64,000 nucleotides of DNA from QWHO01 sp021404945 (GTDB taxonomy: Bacteria; Vulcanimicrobiota; Xenobia; Xenobiales; QWHO01): NCBI GenBank assembly GCA_963169765.1, contig CAUJEN010000062.1:98400-162399 (forward strand), written 5' to 3'. Both the position numbers and the translations under genes were made by a program. Each line of letters opens with the position of its first letter. Positions within the stretch are counted from its first letter, which is position 1. The notes beneath the pieces are model-generated. The model did not search any database. It saw only the letters and a list, made by a program, of their open reading frames with translations, and was not told where the DNA came from. Below, one piece after another: positions 52,704 through 61,228 of the stretch.

Positions 52704-53564
52704 TCAGGCAGCCACGGCGATAGCGAGCTTCTCGAACAGTCGGTCGATGAAGTCGGAGGCGCAGACATCCTCCTCGGTGAGCTTTACTCTCGGCAGGCCG
52801 ATGAATTTCCGGCGCCGCTCGTCGCGGTCGGCCCTGTGATAGGGCCCGTCGACCTCGATGTTGACCCAGATCAGGCTTTTGCCAACCCGCACGCAAGCGA
52901 GCAGGTCCATCCTGAACGGACCGTCCGGGGTCAAGACGCGTACCTGGGGAAAGAGCGCGCAGAGAAGGGGTCCTTCCAGCACCAGGGCTGGCCAGAGAAG
53001 ATCTCCCACCAGATCGTTCGAGGGCTCCTCGATGATCGGGAGGCGTCGCCAGCCCAGCCGCATCAGGCTGAAATACGAGAGGATGCCCACTGTCATCAGT
53101 TTGAGCCACGAGACCATCTCCAGCCCGGAGCCGCAGCAAGCGAAATGGAGAAACTCGGAGAACCCGTCGCGACCCTGGTGCTCGAGCGCCCTGGGCAGCC
53201 ACTGGTCGTATTGAGCCCGGTAGCCCTTGCGGGCGGCTCGCAGGCGAACCCAGTTGTCGCGTTCGCGGTCGAGGACATAGCGACCCCGACGGGGCGCAAA
53301 CCTGCGCCATAGCTTACTGCGATGCCAGGACGGACGAGGCCGCGGGGTGGCCCGCAGGCTGGTGCTCCCCAGCAACTCGTCGGGCCTGAGCCCGAAGGCC
53401 TTCGCGAGCCGCACGACGTGCTCGCGATTGGGGAGGCGGCGCCTGTGCTCCAGGTGACTGATGAGCCATCGGTTGAGCAAGCTGCGCCCGGCCAGCTCGC
53501 GCTGGGTCCAGCGGCGCAGGCGCCGCTCGTGCTTGAGGCGGAGGTGAAAGGGCATCCTTGTCAT
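52704..53564 (-). CDS. XRE-type regulator fused to a DUF559/VSR-like nuclease domain
   Basis: A 286-residue protein. Residues 7-66 are an XRE helix-turn-helix (WTQRELAGRSLLNRWLISHL, then RLAKAFGLRPDEL). Residues 70-200 are basic and then partly hydrophobic (LMTVGILSYFSLMRL). The C-terminus has the PD-(D/E)XK pattern of DUF559/VSR nucleases: Asp220 in RMDLL, Glu237-x-Asp239 in NIEVDG, His243 and the RDERRRKFIGL segment. ATG 53564 is used; Met4 is an alternative. The 186 bp before it contain several hairpins that may bind or regulate it. Real function unknown; a DNA-targeting regulator-nuclease is suggested. Confidence 0.75.
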   Translation of the reverse strand: MTRMPFHLRLKHERRLRRWTQRELAGRSLLNRWLISHLEHRRRLPNREHVVRLAKAFGLRPDELLGSTSLRATPRPRPSWHRSKLWRRFAPRRGRYVLDRERDNWVRLRAARKGYRAQYDQWLPRALEHQGRDGFSEFLHFACCGSGLEMVSWLKLMTVGILSYFSLMRLGWRRLPIIEEPSNDLVGDLLWPALVLEGPLLCALFPQVRVLTPDGPFRMDLLACVRVGKSLIWVNIEVDGPYHRADRDERRRKFIGLPRVKLTEEDVCASDFIDRLFEKLAIAVAA

Positions 53565-53648
53565 ACCCTGATCATCTCATCCGATTGTAACCGGGATATC
53601 ACCGGTCGGTTGTCAGAAGGTTGCCGCGATGTTTCCGAAAGATAAACT

Positions 53649-53677
53649 AAAGTGCAAGGCCTTTGGTCTTGCACTTT
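53649..53677. repeat. Hairpin 1 of intergenic cluster
   Basis: AAAGTGCAAG / CTTGCACTTT with a 9-base loop (GCCTTTGGT). On the minus strand it is the last hairpin before the XRE-nuclease gene and could end the asparaginase transcript. Confidence 0.7.
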
Positions 53678-53679
53678 AC

Positions 53680-53708
53680 AACGCGCAGGAACGAAGTTCC
53701 GGCGCGTT
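53680..53708. repeat. Hairpin 2 of intergenic cluster
   Basis: AACGCGC and GGAAC pair with GTTCC and GCGCGTT around the loop GAA, with one A-G mismatch. Very stable stem of 12 pairs. Confidence 0.75.
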
Positions 53709-53716
53709 CGTCAGAT

Positions 53717-53750
53717 TGTGCTAAATGTGCAAAACCAAAGTGCGAGCACA
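53717..53750. repeat. Inverted repeat 3, partly complementary to hairpin 1
   Basis: TGTGCT / AGCACA arms. Inside, GTGCAAAACCAAAG (53727-53740) is the reverse complement of 53661-53674 in 13 of 14 positions, so pairing with hairpin 1 would be exclusive of it and would enclose hairpin 2. Confidence 0.65.
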
Positions 53751-55226
53751 TTAGCGACTGGCCACCATCAAAGCCAGCTCCAGGCGGCGATACCAGAACT
53801 GCTTGCGACCCGCCGTCAGGGTGAGGTGGAAGGGTCTTTGCTCCTCCATCAAGCGGCGCACTCCATCGGTCACGTCGGCTACCACCAGGGTTGCCCCCGG
53901 ACCCTGGTAGAGCGCCTCCACCTCGGCCGCGCAGCGGGCGTCGTCGCCGGGGGTATCGGACTTGATACCGCTGGAGTTGACGAAAAGGCGAAGGCTGAAG
54001 AGCTCGCCGCGCTTGACGTCGCTGACCCCAAGGCCGTGGATGCGCAGTACCGCGCGCACCAGTCGCTCCCGGTTGACCGGCCCGGCGGGCTGGGCCGAGG
54101 CGCTGGCCAGGTCGACCGGGTCGCTTTTTCGGCCGGCGGGCGGGTAGGTCAGCTCGTACAGGTTGTAGCTCTGCTCGCCGCGTTGATCCAGCATCAGCCG
54201 GGTGCGCACCTCGCTGCGATCGTGGTTGGCCAGAATCCACATCAACTTGGCCAGCGCCGCCTCGGGCGTGAGGTCGAAGCCCCCGATCACGCCCTCTTCC
54301 AGAAGTGCGCTGGAGGAGGCGTAGAGCCCCAGCTCCACCTGGCCCTCGATGCACTGCGTGACCGTCAGGATCGTCTTGGGATCGGGCCCACTGGCGGCCC
54401 GCCCGATCAGCTCGAGCAATTCGGAGTCGCCAGGCGCGTTGCCGGTCCCGAAGGCTCGCAAGACCACCCCGCGCAGCTCCGGGTGCTCGAGCAGCGAGCC
54501 CAACTGGCTGGCGTGCATTCCCGGGAACAGGGTCAGATCGACCACCTGCTCCTCGAGCTGGCGGTGCACGTAGAAGGGCGCGCGCTCGTCGGGCATCGCT
54601 CGCACCAGATCGGGAAAGAGGCGTATCTGCTCGCCCAGGTGGCCCAGGCGGGGATAGTTGGGCGAGGCAAAGCCCTGCCAGGCGGTGGTGCTCACCTTGC
54701 GGGTGCGATTGCCGCGCAGCAGCGCATCCCCAAAGCAGATGGTCACCTCGGGCACGCAGGCGAGCCCGGTGGCCTTGTAGCCGGCCACGTAAAGGGCGTT
54801 GATCAAATTCTGGCGGGCGTCGGTACGGGTGGCGAAGATGGGGCGCTGGGCCCCCGTCAGCACCAACGGCTTGGCCAGATTGGCCAGCAGAAACGAGAGC
54901 GCCGAGGCAGTGTAGGCCATGGTATCGGTGCCGTGCAGCACCACGAAGCCGTCGTAGTCGGTGTAGACCCGCTCGATGGCCTCGGCCATGAGAACCCAGT
55001 GCCGGGCGCTGAGATCGGCCGAGTCGAGCGGAGGCAGCTCCAGACCGTCTTCGTCGAGCAACGTGCCCAGCTCCCACTCGATGCCTTCCTCGGAGCCCAG
55101 CCCTCGGATGCGCTCGAGCAGCTCCTGGCTCGAGGCGGGCGCCAGCGGGCTGAGGGGATTTCCCGGGTCCAGCGGTCGCATGCCGACAGTTCCGCCAGTA
55201 TAGAGCAGGTAGACCCGGGTCTTCAT
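53751..55226 (-). CDS. ansA: L-asparaginase (type I-like) with C-terminal extension
   Basis: A 491-residue enzyme starting at ATG 55226 (MKTRVYLLYTGGTVGM). First catalytic Thr in TGGTVGM (Thr10/13), second in VVLHGTDTMAYTASAL (Thr100-Asp101), and GAQRPIFATRTDARQN. It hydrolyses asparagine to aspartate and ammonia. Normal length is 330-350; about residues 355-491 form an extra domain of unknown origin (SYNLYELTYPPAGRK ... QFWYRRLELALMV). No signal peptide, so cytoplasmic. Overlaps the zf-TFIIB gene (ATGA). Upstream of hairpins that likely terminate it. Confidence 0.9.
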   Translation of the reverse strand: MKTRVYLLYTGGTVGMRPLDPGNPLSPLAPASSQELLERIRGLGSEEGIEWELGTLLDEDGLELPPLDSADLSARHWVLMAEAIERVYTDYDGFVVLHGTDTMAYTASALSFLLANLAKPLVLTGAQRPIFATRTDARQNLINALYVAGYKATGLACVPEVTICFGDALLRGNRTRKVSTTAWQGFASPNYPRLGHLGEQIRLFPDLVRAMPDERAPFYVHRQLEEQVVDLTLFPGMHASQLGSLLEHPELRGVVLRAFGTGNAPGDSELLELIGRAASGPDPKTILTVTQCIEGQVELGLYASSSALLEEGVIGGFDLTPEAALAKLMWILANHDRSEVRTRLMLDQRGEQSYNLYELTYPPAGRKSDPVDLASASAQPAGPVNRERLVRAVLRIHGLGVSDVKRGELFSLRLFVNSSGIKSDTPGDDARCAAEVEALYQGPGATLVVADVTDGVRRLMEEQRPFHLTLTAGRKQFWYRRLELALMVASR

Positions 55227-55702
55227 TCGTTCTGGCCCAGCACCTCGAGCAGGGTTCTCAGGGCCGCTTGTTGCGACTCGGCGCTGGCCAGGCCTGAGGC
55301 GAGCTGGTTGAGCACCATCAGGTCGCCTTCGTGTCGGCCCGGATAGCTTCGTACCAGCAGCAAGAGCTCGCCCGCATCCAGCCAGATGCCACGGCAATGG
55401 CGACAGACGTCGATTTCCACCTCCAGCGCCCGGGTCAGCTTGAGGGCTTTCAGGCAGCGAGGGCAGCCCCGCTCGCCTCCGGGCTCGGGCGTCAGGGCGT
55501 CGAGCTCGAGTCGGAAGACGCGCGAGAAGAGCTCCTGGCTGGGGAAGAGTCGCGAGAGCTCCTCGCCGTCAAACCAGAAGCCGCGGCACTCCGAGCAGCA
55601 GTCGATCTCAAGGCCGGTGGCGGAGTCTTTCCAGGGCTCGAGGGTGGCTTTAGCACAGGCCGGGCAGCTGAGCACCGGTCTGCCTTCGGGCTGATCCCGC
55701 AT
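55223..55702 (-). CDS. zf-TFIIB-type zinc-ribbon protein
   Basis: A 159-residue protein with two zinc ribbons: CPACAKATLE ... CCSECRGFWFDGEELSRLF and CPRCLKALK ... CRHCRGIWLDAGELLLLV. The CxxCxGxWxDxGEL pattern defines zf-TFIIB. Role unknown. Co-transcribed with asparaginase. Confidence 0.88.
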   Translation of the reverse strand: MRDQPEGRPVLSCPACAKATLEPWKDSATGLEIDCCSECRGFWFDGEELSRLFPSQELFSRVFRLELDALTPEPGGERGCPRCLKALKLTRALEVEIDVCRHCRGIWLDAGELLLLVRSYPGRHEGDLMVLNQLASGLASAESQQAALRTLLEVLGQNE

Positions 55703-55712
55703 TCGTCCTTGC

Positions 55713-56627
55713 TCAGGTGCGATCGCCCGACTGTACGTCCCACGGCCCGAGGTACCAGAGACTGTCTGGCCGGGTCAGGTGGCTGGAGTCTTCCCAGGGC
55801 GCCGTGATCCCGGTGGCCGCCCGCAATCGCTCCTGGTCAGCCAGCAGCAAGGTCATGAACCCCTCCTTGCGGGCCAGGCCCAGACGCAAAGCCAGCTCGG
55901 TCACCTCGGGGCGGGTGGAATACACGAAAAAACGCCTCCCCGTGCTCAGCGCAAAGCCAAGAGGACCGGTCAGCACGCCCGGGTGAATTGCGAGCTGCTG
56001 CAGCACGTTGTCGGGCTTGACCTCCAGCACCGAGAGGCCGTCAGCGTCCTGGCGAAGCTCGGTGGGCTCGAAGCGAGCCAGGAAATTGGCCTGCAACTCG
56101 GCCTCGTCGTGGTAGGCGAAATGGTTGTAGCCGCGGTAGCGCCGGCTCAAGAGATCGAGCAAGGGGCCCTGACCCGGGCTCAGAGCCAAGGCGGTCGGAA
56201 CGGGCGTTTCCGGGGTTGAGAAGAGGTAGCTCGAGGGAACCATCCCTGACCCGGCTCGCTCGAGCTGGCGGCGGCTGGCATTGTCGTGCGTCACGAAGGC
56301 CAGCAGCAGAGCGCCGCCGGCCCGGCGCGTCAGCTCCACCGACTCGGCGATGATGCGAGCGAAGCAGCCCTGCCCGCGGGCCTCGGGCAGCGTCCAGGAG
56401 CCGGTCATGATGCCCACCTTCACCTCGCCCTTTGGCAGGCGTACGCGCCGGTAGCAGACCGCCGAGCCGGCCAGGGTCTTTCCTTGCTTCTTGACCAGCA
56501 TCAGGTCGGCCGGGGTGCGCTGGAAGAACCAGTGGAGCTTACGCTCGTCCCCCCAGCCGGGAAAGACGCTGTTCAGGCTGGCGAGATACTCGGCTTCAAG
56601 ACCCGGCGGGTTGTGCAGCACATCCAT
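55713..56627 (-). CDS. GNAT N-acetyltransferase
   Basis: A 304-residue protein. Acetyl-CoA motif A is GIMTGSWTLPEARGQGCFAR (ARGQG). The first 150 residues form the GNAT fold, the C-terminal half (residues 170-290) resembles a second, degraded GNAT-like domain as in Eis-type enzymes. The ATG at 56627 overlaps the upstream deacetylase stop by 32 bp, an unusually long overlap. Substrate unknown. Confidence 0.82.
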   Translation of the reverse strand: MDVLHNPPGLEAEYLASLNSVFPGWGDERKLHWFFQRTPADLMLVKKQGKTLAGSAVCYRRVRLPKGEVKVGIMTGSWTLPEARGQGCFARIIAESVELTRRAGGALLLAFVTHDNASRRQLERAGSGMVPSSYLFSTPETPVPTALALSPGQGPLLDLLSRRYRGYNHFAYHDEAELQANFLARFEPTELRQDADGLSVLEVKPDNVLQQLAIHPGVLTGPLGFALSTGRRFFVYSTRPEVTELALRLGLARKEGFMTLLLADQERLRAATGITAPWEDSSHLTRPDSLWYLGPWDVQSGDRT

Positions 56628-57552
56628 CGCGGCTCATCATCCTTTCGGCGATCGCTCCCAGGGAGGTCCACCAGAGCGCGTCGCCGTAGCGCCGCTCCAA
56701 TTCGCTGAAGAGGAGGTCGAGGTAGTTGCAGTAGAGCTCGTCCACCCCGTCGAGCGCGATATGGCCGCAGGCGTTCTTGATGATGTGGGCCTTGATGCTC
56801 AAGAGCCCACCCAGGTCGATGACCTCGAAGGCCCGCTCGATGCGGCTGGTGGCCTGGAAGTTGGCCGTGAAGTGAATCAGCTTCCCGTCGCAGATGAGCT
56901 CGGGAAAGATCAGCGAGCGCCCCGTGAGGCCACTCATCGCTGTGACCGCGGTCGCCGAGATGGGGGTGCGGATGTCGCGCGCCGAGCTGACGAAAACCAG
57001 TCCGGCTTCGATCATGGCCGTGGCCAGGTTGGGGGGAAACTCCCAGCCAGGCGGATTCATGCCGCGCGCATACCTCAGCCCGGCCTCCTCGAAGACGGCG
57101 ATCATCTCGCCCACGATGGCGCGACACTCCTCCAGCGACAGGTCGTTCTGAAACTCCACCAGCACTTTGGGGCCCTTGTGAATGTGGTGCAGCCCGTGAA
57201 AGGCCAGCTCGGTGCGGGGCAACGACTTGAGGTAGGCCACGAAGTCGGGGTGCCGTCCCAAGCGCATGGTGCCCACCGGGTGCAGCTCGGTGAGGTAGAG
57301 CTTGTCTCGAAGATACCTGTTGCGAGCCAGCATCTTCAAGGTGGGCACGGGCGAGGTCTCGCGCCAGTCGGCGGTGGTGAACAGGGTGACCCAGAGTTGC
57401 GGGTGGCGCTTGAGCAGCCAGTGAACCTGCCCGAGCGCCCCGGCCTCGAGGTCGCCGCCGGCCTCATAGAGATCGCTGCTCTTGCCGGGGTGAATGTCGT
57501 CGATGGTGACGCACACCGCCGCCTGTTTGCCGGAAGGAAGCCAATCGCGCAA
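56596..57552 (-). CDS. Polysaccharide deacetylase-like protein
   Basis: About 318 residues with a TTG start at 57552, so the start is uncertain; the frame remains open to 57666, but that would overlap the divergent corA gene. VCVTIDDIHPG is the first metal-binding motif (Asp-Asp), FHGLHHIHKGPKVLV the second (His/His), and GMNPPGWEFPPNL a substrate loop, all in the pattern of NodB-like deacetylases with a divergent spacing. Probably removes acetyl groups from a sugar or acts on a related amide. Neighbour GNAT could work on the same substrate. Confidence 0.72.
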   Translation of the reverse strand: MRDWLPSGKQAAVCVTIDDIHPGKSSDLYEAGGDLEAGALGQVHWLLKRHPQLWVTLFTTADWRETSPVPTLKMLARNRYLRDKLYLTELHPVGTMRLGRHPDFVAYLKSLPRTELAFHGLHHIHKGPKVLVEFQNDLSLEECRAIVGEMIAVFEEAGLRYARGMNPPGWEFPPNLATAMIEAGLVFVSSARDIRTPISATAVTAMSGLTGRSLIFPELICDGKLIHFTANFQATSRIERAFEVIDLGGLLSIKAHIIKNACGHIALDGVDELYCNYLDLLFSELERRYGDALWWTSLGAIAERMMSRDGCAAQPAGS

Positions 57553-57614
57553 GATGCCCCAGGCTTTCGTGCGGGCAGGGGATTTTGCCTGCGCACGTTC
57601 GAACTTGAGCCCGC

Positions 57615-58777
<1,163 letters not shown>

Positions 58778-58781
<4 letters not shown>

Positions 58782-61228
58782 GCAAGCCCCAGCTCAGCCT
58801 GGCCGTGCAGGTGGCCTGGGGGGCGGCCTCCTACGAGGCCGAGCAGCTGCGCCACGAGCTGCTCGAGCCCGAGCACCTCTGGGTTGGCATCTGCAGCCTG
58901 AGCAAGGTGGTCGAGCAGCAGCCCGAGCTCTTTACGGCCGAAGAGCGCGCCGAGCTGCGCCAGGGTGCCGAGTTGGTGGTCAGCGAGCTGGCCGGACTCG
59001 GGCTGACGCCGGACGGCCTGCGGCGCACCTTGCGCCGCCAGATGCCCCCTGGCCAGAGCAACCACAGCGGCCACCGCAGCCCCCAGGCGCGCGAGGTCTT
59101 CGAGCAAGCCGAGTTTCTGGCCAGGGGCAAGCCGATCGAAGTGCGTCACCTGCTGACCGCCCTCGTCAACAAGCCCTGTCCGGGTTTCGAGCGGGCTCGC
59201 GCCCCGGCCGACAGCCTCCTGGCCACGGCCGTCGACCAGCCGCCTGCCCCGGAGCCCCCGAAGAAGGATTCCTTCGAGCCCTATCGCCCGCAGGAGAACG
59301 TCCCCACCCGCTCCATGCGCGTGCCTGGCAAGCAGACCATCGCCCGCGACCTGAAGCAGTTCTTCGAGGAGGAGGAGAAGCGCCGCCAGGCGCTCTACGA
59401 AGCTCCCCTGCCCCCGATGGCGGCGGCCGGTGACAAGCAGGGCGGCAAGAACATCCTTCAGCGGTTGGGGCGCGACCTGACCGTGCTGGCCCGTCAGGGC
59501 AAGCTCGGCCCCTTCGTGGGCCGCGAGCGCGAGCTGAAGCTGGTGGTCGAGTGCCTCATGCGCCAGGGCAAGAACAACCCGGTGCTGGTGGGCGAGCCCG
59601 GGGTGGGCAAGACGGCTGTGGTGGAGGCCCTGGCAGTGGAGATCGTCCGCTCCGGCGCCGACCATCCCCTCAGCGGCAAGCGGGTGGTCGAGATCGCCAT
59701 CGGTCAGCTGCTGGCCGGCACCACCTATCGGGGCGAGTTCGAGGAGAACATCAGCCAGTTGATCCGCGAGGCCTCCAATCCCAGCGTCATCCTGTTCATT
59801 GACGAATTGCACACGCTGATCGGCTCGGGCTCCTACAAGGGCAGCTCCCAGGACGGGGCCGACCTGCTCAAGCCGGCCCTGGCCCGGGGCGCTCTGCGCC
59901 TGATCGGAGCCACCACGGTGCAGGAATACGAGCAGTTCATCCAGACCGACCCCGCCCTGGAGCGCCGCCTGGACAAGGTGGCGGTGGAGGAGCCCCTGCC
60001 CGCCGAGGCGCTGGCCATGGTGCAGGGACTGGTGGGCAAGCTGGCCTCCCACCACCAGCTTGAGTACCTGCCCGAGGCTCTTGAGGCGGCCGTGGAGCTG
60101 TCGGTGCAGTTCGTCAAGAACCGCCGCCTGCCCGACAAGGCTATCGATCTGCTCGACCGCGCCGGGGCCCGGGCCCGGGCCGAGCGCCGTCCGGCGGTCG
60201 ATCGGCGGGTGGTGGCCGAGACCCTGGCCAGCGTCCAGAACCTTCCTCTGGAGCTGATCCTGAGCGACAGCGCCGATTCGCGAATGCTCACCCTGGAGGC
60301 GGCTCTCAAGCAGCGCATGGTTGGCCAGGATGAGGCCATCGACAAGCTATGCCAGCGCCTGGCCCTGGTGCAGGCCGGGCTGATCGACCGCCGTGGCCCG
60401 CTGGGAGTGTTCCTGTTGATCGGCCCGCCCGGGGTGGGCAAGACCGAGATCGCTCGCACCACAGCCGAGCACCTCTTCGGCACCGCTGAAGCCCTCGTGC
60501 GCCTGGACATGTCCGAGTATCAAGAGCCCCATAGCGTCTCGCGCCTGGTGGGATCCCCCCCGGGATACGTCGGCCACGACGAGCCCTCGCCCTTTTTCAC
60601 CCGCCTGGTGGCCCGCCCCCACGCGGTGGTCTTACTCGACGAAGTGGAGAAGGCTCACGCCCGTGTCTTCGACCTGTTCTTGCAGGTCTTCGACGAGGGT
60701 CGCCTGACCAACGCCCGGGGGCAGACGGTGGATTTGCGTCAGGCCATCTTCTTGCTCACCTCCAACCTGGTGGGACGGGGCCAGCGCGCTCTGGGGCTGC
60801 GACAGAAAAAGGACGACCGCCCGGCCCCTCCGCCCGAGCTAGCCGAGCACTTCCGCCGCGAGCTGCTCGACCGCATCGATGAGGTGATCACCCTGCGCCC
60901 GCTCGAGCAGTCCGACGCCGAGACGCTGATCCGCCGCCTGCTCGTGGACCTGGAGAAAGACCTCGATCGGCGCTTTGGAGTGCGTCTGAAGGTGTTGCCT
61001 GAAGTGGTTGCCCGGGTGGCCCGGGAGGGGCTCGACCCCGAGACCGGCGGAGTGCGCGGGTTGCGTCGCGGCTACGAGCTTTCGCTGCTGGTGCCGCTCA
61101 GCAAGCGGGCCCTGGCGGGGGACTTCAAGAATGGCGACGTGCTTCGCGTGTCAGAGGGAGAAAAAGGCCTCGAGCTCCGGGTCGTCTCGCGCCTCAAGGA
61201 TGGGGAGCCGCCTGTCCCTCCAGCTTGA
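58778..61228 (+). CDS. Clp/Hsp100 ATPase (ClpA/ClpC-like), without long middle domain
   Basis: An 816-residue AAA+ unfoldase. N-terminal Clp_N domain (residues 4-140, SLAVQVAWGAASYEAEQLRH), a linker rich in Pro/Glu, AAA1 with GEPGVGKT and VILFIDELHTLIG, a short hinge without the ClpB-type coiled coil, and AAA2 with GPPGVGKT and VVLLDEVEKAH, plus sensor 1 LTSN. RALGLRQ follows VGRGQ at the place where ClpA has the IGL loop that docks to ClpP, so it may be a ClpP partner (inference). GTG start overlapping corA. It overlaps the convergent HD-GYP gene by 35 bp. Confidence 0.9.
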
